Part shown: positions 18,669 to 27,909 of the stretch, one piece after another
Position numbering within the stretch: the first letter of the stretch is position 1
Layout: each line of letters begins with the position of its first letter
Assembly (NCBI RefSeq): GCF_001650495.1
Contig: NZ_LWCS01000025.1
Location: forward strand, 47,288-111,287
DNA: 64,000 nt
Reading direction: 5' to 3'
DNA from: Mycolicibacterium iranicum
GTDB lineage: Bacteria > Actinomycetota > Actinomycetes > Mycobacteriales > Mycobacteriaceae
Program-made: the position numbers and the translations under genes
The notes under the pieces: generated by a model
What the model was told of the DNA's origin: nothing
What the model saw: only the letters and a program-made list of their open reading frames with translations
Databases searched by the model: none

Positions 18669-19613
18669 TCAGGCGCGGAGAGTCTCCGCAAGCGCGTCCA
18701 GGTCAGCGGGGGACTTGACGGCATGCGTCGGAGTCCCCCGAAGCTCACGTTTGGCGATTCCGGTCAGTGTCCCGGCGGGCGGGAATTCGACGATCGCGCT
18801 GACACCCAGTTCCTTCATGGACTCGGTGCACAGATCCCAGCGCACCGGCCTGACCATCTGGGCCACCAGCTTGGAGACCGCGTCGGTGCCCGACGACACC
18901 GCACGGCCGTCGGAGTTCGACAGCAGGGTGACGGTGGGTTCGGCCGGGTCGATGCGGTCGGCGACCCTGGTGTACTCGTCCAGCGCCGGGGCCATGTACT
19001 GGGTGTGGAACGCGCCGGCGGTGGCCAGCGGACGCACGCGGGCGCGGGCAGGAGGATCTTCGGCGAGCTTCTCCAAGGCGGCGACCGCGCCTGCTGCCAC
19101 GATCTGGCCCACGGCGTTGCGGTTGGCAGGCACGAGGTCGAGCGCTTCCAGTCGTGCCAGCACCTCGGCTTCGTCACCGCCGAGCAGCGCCGACATTCCG
19201 GTGGGCTCCAGCGCGCAGGCCTTGGCCATCTCCCTGCCGCGCGTCGCGGCGAGTGAGACGGCCTCGTCGGCTGAGATGACGCCGGCGATCGCGTAGGCGG
19301 CGATCTCGCCGACCGAATGTCCGGCCGCGACGATCTCTGCAGTGCTTTCCTGGCCGGTCAGACTTACGCGCTTCGTGAGTTCCTCGTACGCGAGGAGCGT
19401 GGCGGCGACGACCAAGGGCTGGGTTACCGCGGTGTCGGTGATTTCCTCGGCGGTCGCGGTGGTGCCGAGCCGACCGAGATCCAGTCCGCTGATCTCTGAC
19501 CACGACGCGATTCGATCTGCGGCGCCGGGCAGCTCGAGCCACTCGGCGAGCATGCCGGGAGTCTGCGAGCCCTGTCCGGGCGCGAGGAATGCGAGCACAG
19601 TCTTCTGAGGCAC
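18669..19613 (-). CDS. fabD: Malonyl-CoA:AcpM transacylase FabD
   Basis: A 314-residue malonyl transferase from a GTG at 19613. A GTG five codons later (19598) would give an N-terminus closer to the M. tuberculosis enzyme, and neither has a strong ribosome-binding site. The oxyanion motif is LAPGQGSQTPGM, the nucleophile is Ser100 in AAGHSVGEIAAYA, and the catalytic histidine is in GAFHTQYM. It transfers malonate from malonyl-CoA to AcpM. First gene of the FAS-II operon, preceded by a 134-bp leader with inverted repeats. Confidence 0.94.
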   Translation of the reverse strand: MPQKTVLAFLAPGQGSQTPGMLAEWLELPGAADRIASWSEISGLDLGRLGTTATAEEITDTAVTQPLVVAATLLAYEELTKRVSLTGQESTAEIVAAGHSVGEIAAYAIAGVISADEAVSLAATRGREMAKACALEPTGMSALLGGDEAEVLARLEALDLVPANRNAVGQIVAAGAVAALEKLAEDPPARARVRPLATAGAFHTQYMAPALDEYTRVADRIDPAEPTVTLLSNSDGRAVSSGTDAVSKLVAQMVRPVRWDLCTESMKELGVSAIVEFPPAGTLTGIAKRELRGTPTHAVKSPADLDALAETLRA

Positions 19614-19627
19614 GTTCTTAAGAGAAC
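19614..19627. promoter_or_regulatory. Short inverted repeat immediately before the fabD start
   Basis: GTTCT and AGAAC arms flank TAAG directly next to the fabD GTG at 19611-19613. The position would overlap the translation initiation region or a proximal operator. No partner protein can be assigned from sequence alone. Confidence 0.35.
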
Positions 19628-19679
19628 CTTATGAACACGGTTTTGCGCGGTGTAAGAGATTATGAACCTCGTCTTATGT

Positions 19680-19700
19680 TTTTGTAGGTACTCCACAAAA
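19680..19700. promoter_or_regulatory. Inverted repeat TTTTGT-N9-ACAAAA, candidate MabR operator
   Basis: Perfect six-base arms TTTTGT (19680-19685) and ACAAAA (19695-19700) lie 67-87 bases before the fabD start, in the leader of the FAS-II operon and downstream of the mabR stop. MabR is known to bind the fasII promoter region in mycobacteria. A 21-bp palindrome in this AT-rich island is the obvious dimer site. The leader also repeats TTATGAAC twice (about 19629-19637 and 19669-19676). Confidence 0.6.
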
Positions 19701-19747
19701 CCGCATGTGATGCGACTCCAGCGAGACCTCACCGCAACCTGATCCCC

Positions 19748-21031
19748 TTAAGAGTGGCCGCTGGCTGTGACCGAGCCAACACTGGTGACCTGGTCTGATC
19801 TTGACGCGTGGGGCGTCGACAATTGCGCTTGCCGGGTCAGTCGACCCACGGAGGAGGCGACTCGTAGGACGTACGCATCGCGCGGCACCGTGGGATCGCG
19901 GCCGGTGAAGTCGGCGATCCGCTTCAGCCGGTAGCGCACGGTATTTGGATGAACGAACAATTTGCGAGCGCAAGCCTCGATCGCGCCGCCCGAGTCGAGG
20001 TAGGCGTCCAGCGTCTCCATGAGTGCCGGACCCGCGTCGGCGAGGGGTCTCATCACCTCGGCCTCGAGTGCACCGGCCGCGGTTGCATCGCCCAGCAGCG
20101 CCCTTTCGGGAAGCAGCTCGCGTGCCGCCACCGGGCGGGGCGCACCGGCCCAACCGGCGACGGCATTCATTCCCGCGATCGCTTCCGTGGCGCTGCGGTG
20201 CGCGGCGCCCAGGGTCGCCGCCGTCGGACCGATCACCACCGGCCCGTCGGCGAACACCTTCATCAATTCGGACAGGAACCGGTCGGTGGGCGACAAGCTG
20301 CCCGAGACGATCGTGACCAGCCAGGTGCCGTGCACATCGGACAGCGCCGCACGTCCGTTCCGATTGGCCACATCGTGGACGTCCTCACCGGAGAAGTCCA
20401 TCCGATCGGGGCGCGGGAGGCCGACGATCACCGTCACTGCCCCGGTCGCGTCCCAGTTCAGCGCGGCGGCTTGAGATTGCAGTTCGGGGCCGATGTCCCC
20501 GCGTACGACGGCGTCGACCAGGTTGGCCTCCATCCTCGTGTCCCACGCTCCGCGGGCCTCCGCCTGATCGGCGTAGGCGCTCGCCGCCGCGAACGCCAGG
20601 TCCCGGCTGTAGCGCAGGATGCCGGCCGTGAGGGCGGCCAGCTGTTCTTCCGATCGTGCCAGCAAGGGCACCACCTCTTCGAAGAACTCCATCGTGACCC
20701 GCACCATCTCGACGGACTGACGCAGCGCGATGCGCCTGCGCAGATCCTGGGGCACGACTTCGAACGCCTGTGCGGTGTAGCTGACGTTGCTCTGAGGGTC
20801 ACGCATCCACTCGACGAAATTCACCACCGCGGTCTGCACGACGAGCTGGACGCTGGCGCGCTGGGAAGCCTCCATGTCGGCGAAGAACGGCAGTCGTTCC
20901 TCCATGGCGTGGACCGCCTCGGTCGCCAGCCGGCCCGAGTACTGCTTGAGCCGGCGCAGGGTCGCTTCCGGGACGTTTTCCAGGACCTCGACGGTCGATT
21001 TCGGCGGGATGAACCGGTTGTTGTCCGCCAT
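19748..21031 (-). CDS. mabR: PucR-type transcriptional regulator of mycolic acid synthesis MabR
   Basis: A 427-residue protein. The N-terminal and central parts are the RsbT-cooperating/GGDEF-like region of CdaR/PucR regulators. The C-terminal helix-turn-helix is at about residues 345-395 (YLDSGGAIEACARKLFVHPN, then TVRYRLKRIADFTG). The M. tuberculosis orthologue Rv2242 controls the FAS-II operon and responds to long-chain acyl-CoA. It sits directly between aceE and fabD, all on the minus strand. A TAGATT at 21038-21043 (minus strand) six bases before the ATG could give a leaderless mabR transcript. Confidence 0.9.
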   Translation of the reverse strand: MADNNRFIPPKSTVEVLENVPEATLRRLKQYSGRLATEAVHAMEERLPFFADMEASQRASVQLVVQTAVVNFVEWMRDPQSNVSYTAQAFEVVPQDLRRRIALRQSVEMVRVTMEFFEEVVPLLARSEEQLAALTAGILRYSRDLAFAAASAYADQAEARGAWDTRMEANLVDAVVRGDIGPELQSQAAALNWDATGAVTVIVGLPRPDRMDFSGEDVHDVANRNGRAALSDVHGTWLVTIVSGSLSPTDRFLSELMKVFADGPVVIGPTAATLGAAHRSATEAIAGMNAVAGWAGAPRPVAARELLPERALLGDATAAGALEAEVMRPLADAGPALMETLDAYLDSGGAIEACARKLFVHPNTVRYRLKRIADFTGRDPTVPRDAYVLRVASSVGRLTRQAQLSTPHASRSDQVTSVGSVTASGHS

Positions 21032-21037
21032 CCCTAA

Positions 21038-21043
21038 AATCTA
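21038..21043 (-). promoter_or_regulatory. -10 element TAGATT placed for leaderless mabR mRNA
   Basis: Reading the minus strand, TAGATT fits the mycobacterial TANNNT -10 consensus and ends six bases before the mabR ATG (21029-21031). Transcription would therefore begin at or next to the start codon. No Shine-Dalgarno sequence is present, which agrees with leaderless initiation. Confidence 0.45.
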
Positions 21044-21069
21044 CGCCTGATTTTGGCGGGTTCCTCTAA

Positions 21070-21112
21070 CGCCTACGCGACTCTTGGCCTGATGTCGTCG
21101 CCTACGCGACTC
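21070..21112. repeat. Direct repeat of the aceE 3' end
   Basis: GCCTACGCGACTC occurs at 21070-21082 and again at 21100-21112, 30 bp apart. The second copy contains the aceE stop (21102-21104) and last codons. The first lies in the spacer before mabR and carries the same TAG. It looks like a duplicated gene end. Confidence 0.7.
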
Positions 21113-23891
21113 CGGGATCCGAGGTCTGCTCCGGCGCCGCCATCACATCGTCGATCTCGTACCTGCGGGCCGCGTCGACCGCGACCGAGATGTCGATGTT
21201 GCCGTCGCGGGCCAGCCCTTCGAGCACACCGACCACGATGGATTCTGCATCGGTGTTGTAGTAGCGCCGGGCTGCCGGGCGAGTATCGGAGAAACCGAAC
21301 CCGTCCGTGCCGAGCGTGATGTAGGTGCCCGGCACCCAGGGACGGATCTGCTCGGGAACGGCACGCATCCAGTCGGACACCGCGACCACCGGTCCGGCCG
21401 CGTCGGCGAGCACCTGGGTGACGTACGGTGTCGCGGCGGGGCGATCGGGGTAGCGCAGCTTCTCCTTCTCGATGGCCACGCCATCCCTGTTCAGCTCGCC
21501 CCAGCTGGTCACCGACCACACATCGGCCGCCACATCCCATTCGTCGGCCAGCATCTCGGCGGCCTTGAGCGCCGACGGCATAGCGACACCCGAGACCAGG
21601 ATCTGCGCGGTGTTCGACTTCTTCTCGGGGGCGGACTGGTAGCGATAGATGCCCCGCAGCAGGCCCTCGACGTCGATACCCTCGGGCTCGGCCGGCTGCA
21701 CGTACGGCTCGTTGTAGATCGTCATGTAGAAGTAGACGTTCTCCGGGTTATCCCCGTACATGCGCGTCAGTCCGCTCTCGATGATGTAGGCGATCTCGTA
21801 GGCGAACGCTGGGTCGTAAGCCACGACGGCCGGATTGGTCGCCGCCAGCAGCAGCGAATGGCCGTCTGCGTGCTGCAGACCTTCACCGACCAGCGTCGTG
21901 CGGCCCGCGGTGGCGCCCAGCACGAAGCCGCGCGCCATCTGGTCGGCGGCGGCCCACAGTCCGTCGCCGGTGCGCTGGAAGCCGAACATCGAATAGAAGA
22001 TGTAGATCGGGATCATCGGCTCGTTGTGGGTGGCGTATGACGTCCCCACCGCGGTGAACGACGCCGTCGACCCCGCCTCGTTGATGCCCTCGTGCAGGAT
22101 CTGCCCGATTTCGCTCTCCTTGTAGGCGAGCATCAACTCCGCGTCGACGGCGGTGTAGAGCTGGCCGTTGCGGTTGTAGATCTTGAGGCTGGGAAACCAA
22201 GAGTCCATACCGAACGTGCGGGCCTCGTCCGGGATGATGGGAACGATCCGCTTGCCGATCTCCTTGTCCCGCAACAGCTCCTTGAACGTGCGCACGGTGG
22301 CCATCGTCGTGGCCACTTCCTGCTTGCCCGAGCCCTTCTTGAGGGCCTTGTAGGTGTCCCGACCGGGCAGCGTCAGCGCCTTGGTCTTGGTGCGCCGCTC
22401 GGGAAGGAAACCGCCGAGGGCGCGTCGCCTGTCGAGCATGTAGCGGATCTCCGGCGCTTCGGCGCCGGGGTGGTAGTACGGCGGCAGGTAGGGGTTGGCC
22501 TCGAGTTGTTCATCCGAGATCGGGATGCGCTGGGCGTCGCGGAAGTCCTTCAGGTCTTGCAGCGCAAGCTTTTTCATCTGGTGAGTGGCGTTGCGGCCCT
22601 CGAAGTGCTTGCCCAGCGTGTAGCCCTTGATGGTCTTGGCGAGGATCACCGTCGGCTGGCCCTTGTGCTCCATCGCCGCGTGGTAGGCGGCATACACCTT
22701 GCGGTAGTCGTGCCCGCCGCGCTTGAGATTCCAGATCTCTGAATCCGTCATGGGCTCGACAAGGGCCTTGGTGCGCGGGTCGCGGCCGAAGAAGTGGTCG
22801 CGGACGTAGCCGCCGTCGTTCGCCTTGTAGGTCTGGTAGTCGCCGTCAGGGGTGGTGTTCATCAGGTTCACCAGTGCGCCGTCACGGTCGGCGTGCAGCA
22901 GTGCATCCCATTCGCGGCCCCACACGACCTTGATCACGTTCCAGCCTGCGCCGCGGAAGAACGACTCAAGTTCCTGGATGATCTTGCCGTTGCCACGCAC
23001 CGGACCGTCGAGGCGCTGCAGGTTGCAGTTGACGACGAACGTCAGATTGTCGAGGCCTTCGTTGGCGCCGACCTGAATCAGGCCGCGACTCTCGGGCTCG
23101 TCCATCTCGCCGTCGCCGAGGAACGCCCAGACATGCTGCTTGGAGGTGTCCTTGATGCCGCGGTCGTGCAGGTAATGGTTGAAGCGGGCCTGGTAGATGG
23201 CGTTCATCGGACCGATGCCCATCGACACCGTCGGGAACTCCCAGAAGTCCGGCATCAGGCGTGGGTGGGGGTACGACGGGAGCCCGCCGCCGGGGTGGCT
23301 GTGCTCCTGCCGGAAGCCGTCCAACTGATCGGCGGTGAGCCGGCCCTCCAGGTAGGCGCGGGCGTAGATACCGGGGGAGGCGTGGCCCTGAATGAAGATC
23401 TGGTCGCCGCCGCCGGGGTGAGATTTGCCGCGGAAAAAGTGGTTGAAGCCGACTTCGTACAGTGCCGCCGACGAGGCGTATGTCGAGATATGGCCGCCCA
23501 CACCGACTCCCGGTCGCTGTGCGCGGTGCACCATGATCGCCGCATTCCAGCGGATCCAGGCGCGGTACCGCCGCTCGACGTCCTCGTCGCCGGGGAACCA
23601 TGGCTCCAACTCGGTCGGAATGGTGTTCACGTAGTCGGTGGACGTCAGCGACGGGATGGCGACGCGCTGTTCGCCGGCGCGCTCAAGGAGGCGCAACATC
23701 AGGTAGCGCGCTCGGGCCGGTCCGGACCGCTCCACCAGTTGGTCGAACGACTCCAGCCATTCGGCGGTCTCGTCGGAATCGATGTCGGGCAGATACGACG
23801 CGACACCTTCCCGGATCACCCGTACTCGATCGGGTTCTGTTGTGCTGCTGGAGTTTTGGGCCAGATCCTGGCGCACGAACTCGGTGGTCAA
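21102..23891 (-). CDS. aceE: Pyruvate dehydrogenase E1 component AceE (homodimeric type)
   Basis: A 929-residue thiamine-diphosphate enzyme. I place the start at TTG (23889-23891) because AAGGAG stands seven bases upstream and the sequence then matches the N-terminus of other mycobacterial AceE proteins ([13 protein letters not shown]); an ATG 11 codons upstream lacks this support. The ThDP motif is [12 protein letters not shown] to [11 protein letters not shown], and [14 protein letters not shown] is a conserved E1 block. It decarboxylates pyruvate and acetylates the lipoyl group of the E2 subunit encoded elsewhere. It precedes mabR by 70 bp on the same strand, linking acetyl-CoA supply to FAS-II. 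Confidence 0.93.
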   Translation of the reverse strand: MTTEFVRQDLAQNSSSTTEPDRVRVIREGVASYLPDIDSDETAEWLESFDQLVERSGPARARYLMLRLLERAGEQRVAIPSLTSTDYVNTIPTELEPWFPGDEDVERRYRAWIRWNAAIMVHRAQRPGVGVGGHISTYASSAALYEVGFNHFFRGKSHPGGGDQIFIQGHASPGIYARAYLEGRLTADQLDGFRQEHSHPGGGLPSYPHPRLMPDFWEFPTVSMGIGPMNAIYQARFNHYLHDRGIKDTSKQHVWAFLGDGEMDEPESRGLIQVGANEGLDNLTFVVNCNLQRLDGPVRGNGKIIQELESFFRGAGWNVIKVVWGREWDALLHADRDGALVNLMNTTPDGDYQTYKANDGGYVRDHFFGRDPRTKALVEPMTDSEIWNLKRGGHDYRKVYAAYHAAMEHKGQPTVILAKTIKGYTLGKHFEGRNATHQMKKLALQDLKDFRDAQRIPISDEQLEANPYLPPYYHPGAEAPEIRYMLDRRRALGGFLPERRTKTKALTLPGRDTYKALKKGSGKQEVATTMATVRTFKELLRDKEIGKRIVPIIPDEARTFGMDSWFPSLKIYNRNGQLYTAVDAELMLAYKESEIGQILHEGINEAGSTASFTAVGTSYATHNEPMIPIYIFYSMFGFQRTGDGLWAAADQMARGFVLGATAGRTTLVGEGLQHADGHSLLLAATNPAVVAYDPAFAYEIAYIIESGLTRMYGDNPENVYFYMTIYNEPYVQPAEPEGIDVEGLLRGIYRYQSAPEKKSNTAQILVSGVAMPSALKAAEMLADEWDVAADVWSVTSWGELNRDGVAIEKEKLRYPDRPAATPYVTQVLADAAGPVVAVSDWMRAVPEQIRPWVPGTYITLGTDGFGFSDTRPAARRYYNTDAESIVVGVLEGLARDGNIDISVAVDAARRYEIDDVMAAPEQTSDPGVA

Positions 23892-24083
23892 CTTCCGCTC
23901 CTTGTTAGGCGGTGGCAAATACACACACGCGTGAGGTCAGCGGGTTACTTCGCATTCGGCGTGCGCAGGTTCCATCCTTGTCTAATCCTGCCCCATACGC
24001 ACTAGCGGGTCGGTGAAGTGCCCGGAACCGGCGAACGACGGCCGCAAGCCGGGCTCGACCCGGTAACGTCTACACGTGTGCTG

Positions 24084-24653
24084 ATGGGTCGGCTGAGCCC
24101 CCGTGTGCGGATCGCCGCCTCGATAGCAGGCACGCTCGCAACACTGGCCATGGTCATCGTGGGGTGCACGAACGTCACCGACGGTGACGCGTCGGTGGCA
24201 GAGGGGGACGCGCCGCTCTACAGAGCGTCAGTGACCGCATCGATGGAAGAGTCCGCGGCGAGCTCAAGTGCTCGCGAGTCGGAGCGGCAAGCCTCGCTCA
24301 CCATCGAGGCCGTGCGTACCTCGTGCGAGGCGATGAGTTCGAGCAGCGCGGAGGCCATCGGCGCCGTGAACAGCTACGTGGACGCGTTCAACAGCAACCC
24401 GGCCGACGTTCTGCGTACCGCGGGCCCTGCGATCGACGCCCTCAATCACAGCGCGGACCTGGTCGCGGGCAGCATCTCCGACCCGCTCGCACCCGAGTTG
24501 CGTGAAGCGCTCAATGCCTGGATCGACGCCGCCCGCGGAGTTGCGACGGCCATCGCCGGAAACTACGGGACGGACGAATTCAACGCCGCGATTGCGCTTC
24601 TGAACGACTCCAAGACCACCGCATTGGACCGATGCGATGCGGCATACCGATGA
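24084..24653 (+). CDS. Putative lipoprotein of unknown function (Rv2240c-like)
   Basis: A 189-residue protein from the ATG at 24084; a GTG two codons upstream is an alternative. A basic start (MGRLSPRVR) and hydrophobic segment end in MVIVGC, a weak lipobox, so lipid attachment at that cysteine (about residue 27) is likely but not certain. The mature part is Ser/Ala-rich and predicted helical, with three further cysteines apart from the lipobox region. Divergent from aceE; the 192-bp region between them shows no clear operator. Gene order matches Rv2240c. Confidence 0.7.
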   Translation: MGRLSPRVRIAASIAGTLATLAMVIVGCTNVTDGDASVAEGDAPLYRASVTASMEESAASSSARESERQASLTIEAVRTSCEAMSSSSAEAIGAVNSYVDAFNSNPADVLRTAGPAIDALNHSADLVAGSISDPLAPELREALNAWIDAARGVATAIAGNYGTDEFNAAIALLNDSKTTALDRCDAAYR

Positions 24654-24751
24654 ACCTGCCGCTAGATGGCTTGCTGTATGGCTCCGGCATGCGACGATAG
24701 GTCGATGACCGGGCGCAAGGTGCGCCCGTGTCCGCTGAAGGAGGACTGACC

Positions 24752-25177
24752 GTGGTGTCGGCGGGTGACCCCCCGAACTACGCCCGCAAGCTGGGCATCC
24801 AAAAAGATCAGGTTGTGCAGGAGTTGGGCTGGGACGAGGACACCGACGACGACATCCGATTCGATATCGAGGACGAGAGCGGCGGTGACCTGCTCGACGA
24901 AGACGCCGATGAGGTGGTCGACGTGGTGCTGCTGTGGTGGCGCGACGGCGACGGAGATCTCGTCGACAGGCTGATGGACGCGATCACGCCCCTCGCCGAC
25001 GACGGTGTCATCTGGGTTGTCACTCCGAAGACCGGCAAGCCCGGGCACGTCCAGCCCGCCGAGATCGCCGAGTCCGCGCCGACCGCCGGGCTGATGCAGA
25101 CGTCGTCGGCCAACCTCGGCGACTGGATAGCCAGCCGTCTGGTGCAGCCGAAGTCCAAGGCCGCCGGTAGGCGTTGA
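24752..25177 (+). CDS. DUF3052 family protein (Rv2239c-like)
   Basis: A 141-residue acidic protein. The GTG at 24752 is chosen because AAGGAGG (24738-24744) lies seven bases upstream; the frame is open further left. The DUF3052 pattern is clear: NYARKLGIQKDQVVQELGWD, an acidic stretch (DEDTDDDIRF, DLLDEDADEVVDVVLLWWRD), and then WVVTPKTGKPG and NLGDWIASRLV. No biochemical role is known to me. Its TGA overlaps the TTG start of ahpE, so the two are translationally coupled, which hints at a stress-related role. Confidence 0.85.
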   Translation: MVSAGDPPNYARKLGIQKDQVVQELGWDEDTDDDIRFDIEDESGGDLLDEDADEVVDVVLLWWRDGDGDLVDRLMDAITPLADDGVIWVVTPKTGKPGHVQPAEIAESAPTAGLMQTSSANLGDWIASRLVQPKSKAAGRR

Positions 25178-25638
25178 TCATCTCGGTTGGCGATCCAGCG
25201 CCCGACTTCACGCTCAAAGATCAGAACAATCAGTTGGTGTCGCTGTCGGATTTCCGCGGCACCAAAGACGTGGTGCTGGTCTTCTTTCCGCTCGCCTTCA
25301 CCGGGATCTGTGAGCGCGAGCTCGACGAGATCCGCGACAACATCGGCCATTTCGTCAACGATGAGACGGCAACGTTGACGATCTCGGTCGGCCCATCACC
25401 AACCCACAAGGTATGGGCGGCGCAGCGGGGGTTCACGTTTCCGGTGCTGTCGGATTTCTGGCCACACGGAGCGGTGAGCCAGGCCTACGGCGTCTTCAAT
25501 GACGCGTCGGGGTTCGCCAATCGCGGCACCTTCGTGGTGGATCGCTCCGGCGTGCTGCGCTTCGCGGAATGCAAGGAGCCGGGGGAGGCGCGCGATCAAG
25601 CTGCCTGGACCTCAGCGCTGGCCGCACTCCGGGGATGA
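25174..25638 (+). CDS. ahpE: One-cysteine peroxiredoxin AhpE
   Basis: A 154-residue peroxiredoxin. The peroxidatic cysteine is Cys46 in FPLAFTGICEREL. The rest follows AhpE (SVGPSPTHKVWAAQRGFTFP, SDFWPHGAVSQAYGVFN, NRGTFVVDRSG). It reduces hydroperoxides and peroxynitrite; in mycobacteria it is recycled through mycothiol/mycoredoxin. The start is an unusual TTG overlapping the DUF3052 stop (TTGA, 25174-25177). This is supported by the immediate match to the AhpE N-terminus and the lack of another in-frame start before the conserved region. Confidence 0.92.
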   Translation: MIISVGDPAPDFTLKDQNNQLVSLSDFRGTKDVVLVFFPLAFTGICERELDEIRDNIGHFVNDETATLTISVGPSPTHKVWAAQRGFTFPVLSDFWPHGAVSQAYGVFNDASGFANRGTFVVDRSGVLRFAECKEPGEARDQAAWTSALAALRG

Positions 25639-25684
25639 GCGGATTTCCGCTGGCACGCCAGATGCGGGTAGCCTGCCCGAGATC

Positions 25685-25759
25685 GGGCGCGTAGCTCAGG
25701 GGTAGAGCTCTGGTTTTACACACCAGCGGTCGGCGGTTCGAAACCGTCCGCGCCCACCA
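25685..25759 (+). tRNA. tRNA-Val (anticodon TAC), CCA encoded
   Basis: The complete cloverleaf can be drawn. The acceptor stem is GGGCGCG with CGCGCCC, the D arm is GCTC/GAGC, the anticodon stem is CTGGT/ACCAG with loop TTTACAC, and the T arm is GGCGG-TTCGAAA-CCGTC. The discriminator is A and CCA is encoded at 25757-25759. The anticodon TAC reads valine. It lies 46 bases after ahpE. Confidence 0.96.
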
Positions 25760-25921
25760 AAATCAGTGCAGGTCAAGGTTGATTTCGCCCCGGGATGATA
25801 CGAAGGGTCGCCCAATTCAGGTGATCGCCCGGGGATGTGCCAAGTGATCAAAAGTCTTCGGGTAGGTCGGGTCGATCGTGCAGCATCCCGCCGAGGCGGC
25901 GAACGGCGCGAGTCACCTGGA

Positions 25922-26929
25922 TCAGACAGCGCTGCTTCGGCAACGTCTCCCGTCGCCCCTGCTCGGTAGCTGAGTCGAGATGCCGGGCTTGCTGCGCTCG
26001 CTCGTCATCCCATGAGCTGAGACCCAGCGGGTGTACTCGGTGGGCGAGCATCCCGCCACCCGTGCGAACGCAGTCGTGAACGCGGTCGCAGACTGGTAGC
26101 CGACCGCGTGAGCCACGTGGGCGACGGTGCGCCGCTCGGTCCTCAGCAGGTCTTTGGCCAAGGCAACCCGCCATTCCAGCAGGTACTGCATGGGTGTCAG
26201 CCCCACCGTCTTCGTGAATCGCTGCGCGAACACCGCCCGCGACACGGCGGCTGTGTCGGCGAGGTTCTGGACGGTCCAGCCGCGGGCGACGTCGGCGTGC
26301 AGTGCGCGCAGCGCCGGGGCCAGCGCTGGATCCGCGAGCCCGGCGATCAAACCTCTACCGCGGCTGCTCAACTCGGGCGCGGCGGGGACCCGTGTGGCTT
26401 CAATGACCAGCACCTCGACGAGGCGTTTGAGGATCACGTCGCGACCGGGGCCGTCGGTGTCCGCTTCCTCGGCGATCAGTTCGACCAGCCGGGTCAACCT
26501 GGCCGCGCCCGATTGTCCGGCCCGCACGAGGATCACCGGCGGGAGTAATGCGACCAAAAGGGCCGCACTGGCCGGATCGAACCGGAAGTACCCGCCAAGC
26601 ATCCGCATGTCGATCGGCTCGGACTCGTCGCCGTGATGGGTGTCCACCGAGTGGTCGAGCGGAGTGAAGACCGGGGTGGCTGCCGGGTGGCTGCGCATGG
26701 TGAACCCCGGTGTCTGCGGGAAGAACACGAAGTCACCACAGCGCAGTTCGATGCAGTCGAGACCCGCCGGCTCAAGCAGACACGCCCCGTTGAGCACCAG
26801 GCAGAACGCGGGGTCACCGTAACGCGGCTTCTCAATGCCCCACTGGCCCGCACCGGTGATGATCTTGGCCAAGACCGCCTCGGGACGCAGCAGCGACATC
26901 AACTCCTCCAGCGGTTCCGAGTCGCCCAT
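25922..26929 (-). CDS. AraC-family transcriptional regulator with cupin-type sensor domain
   Basis: A 335-residue protein. The N-terminal half is an AraC-binding cupin (CLVLNGACLLEPAG, ELRCGDFVFFPQTPGF). The C-terminal half has the two AraC helix-turn-helix units: WTVQNLADTAAVSRAVFAQR followed by VGLTPMQYLLEWRV, and VAHVAHAVGYQSATAFTTAF ending in GCSPTEYTR. The C-terminal tail after residue 310 is poorly conserved and basic. It starts 40 bases after the stop of the SDR gene on the same strand, and may regulate it. The 160 bp to the tRNA hold nothing recognisable. Confidence 0.85.
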   Translation of the reverse strand: MGDSEPLEELMSLLRPEAVLAKIITGAGQWGIEKPRYGDPAFCLVLNGACLLEPAGLDCIELRCGDFVFFPQTPGFTMRSHPAATPVFTPLDHSVDTHHGDESEPIDMRMLGGYFRFDPASAALLVALLPPVILVRAGQSGAARLTRLVELIAEEADTDGPGRDVILKRLVEVLVIEATRVPAAPELSSRGRGLIAGLADPALAPALRALHADVARGWTVQNLADTAAVSRAVFAQRFTKTVGLTPMQYLLEWRVALAKDLLRTERRTVAHVAHAVGYQSATAFTTAFARVAGCSPTEYTRWVSAHGMTSERSKPGISTQLPSRGDGRRCRSSAV

Positions 26930-26969
26930 GCAGCAGACGCTAGCGTGGACTCAACCACTCACGTCATAC

Positions 26970-27728
26970 CTATCCGGTGGGGTCGAGCCCGGCTGACCGG
27001 GCCAACGCCACTGCGTCGGGACCAGCAGGGAATCTCAGCTGCGCCGACGTGTCATTAGCGGCCTTGAACACCACGTCGGCGACGTCGCCGGGGGTCGTCA
27101 CCTCACCGGGCTGACCGAACGCCTCCATGATGGGTGCCGCGAACGGAACGTAGTCCTCCGGAATCTCGACCATGCGGTCGGCGCCATTACTGGTGAAGGC
27201 GGTCGACGGACCGTAACCAGGTTCGACGAGCTTGACCCGCACGCCGAAGAACCCCAGCTCCAAGGCCAGCGATCCGGAGAAACCCTCGACCGCGGACTTG
27301 CTCGCGGTATAGACAGCTGCCAGCGGCATGGCGGCCAGCGTCGTGCTGGAGGTGACATTGACGATGACCCCAGAGCGGCGCGCCCGCATCTGCGGGATGA
27401 CAGCCTGGGTCATGGCTATTACTCCGAACGTGTTGGTGTCGAACAGCTCTCGCGTGGTTCTCATGGGTGTGGTTTCGAACGCGCCGATCCCGCCGATGCC
27501 CGCGTTGTTGACCAGAACATCGATCGGACCGCCGGCCTGGACCGCACTGGCAATGCTGTCCGGCTTCGTCACGTCCAACGCGAGTACTTTCATCCGATCT
27601 GAACTCGGCAGAATGTCTTGGCGCGGAGTCCGCATGGTGGCAACGACGTTCCACCCCTCGTCGTAGAACCTCTGGGCAGTGGCGAGGCCGTAACCGGAAG
27701 AGCAGCCGGTGATAAGTACTGTTGTCAT
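26970..27728 (-). CDS. Short-chain dehydrogenase/reductase
   Basis: A 252-residue classical SDR. The cofactor motif is TGCSSGYG (residues 7-14), NNAG is at about 74-77, the catalytic serine is near 127-128, and YTASK gives Tyr140 and Lys144. The absence of an acidic residue after the second strand (TMRTPR) suggests NADPH preference. Substrate unknown. It probably forms an operon with the downstream AraC gene; SDR-AraC pairs often respond to the SDR substrate. Confidence 0.85.
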   Translation of the reverse strand: MTTVLITGCSSGYGLATAQRFYDEGWNVVATMRTPRQDILPSSDRMKVLALDVTKPDSIASAVQAGGPIDVLVNNAGIGGIGAFETTPMRTTRELFDTNTFGVIAMTQAVIPQMRARRSGVIVNVTSSTTLAAMPLAAVYTASKSAVEGFSGSLALELGFFGVRVKLVEPGYGPSTAFTSNGADRMVEIPEDYVPFAAPIMEAFGQPGEVTTPGDVADVVFKAANDTSAQLRFPAGPDAVALARSAGLDPTG

Positions 27729-27909
27729 GCCTGACAGTTAACGAGCGCAATCAGTCACGGACAACGCCGTCCCGTCTCGGATTGCTTCGAGATCGTCTTG
27801 CGATGTGACCGGGCTGCCCCCGGGAGTGATCGGTACCTACCGTTGGCTGGCACTGTGACGTCGGGAAACCGCCAGCACACGACGGTTCTCAGATGATGTC
27901 GTAGGACGC

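Noticed and set aside
25635..25655. AGCGGA/TCCGCT hairpin after ahpE as a terminator
   Set aside because: The loop would be only two bases and the stem six, too weak to call.
25760..25921. Additional gene or tRNA after tRNA-Val
   Set aside because: No second cloverleaf and no coding frame with a start and ribosome-binding site in this 160-bp gap.
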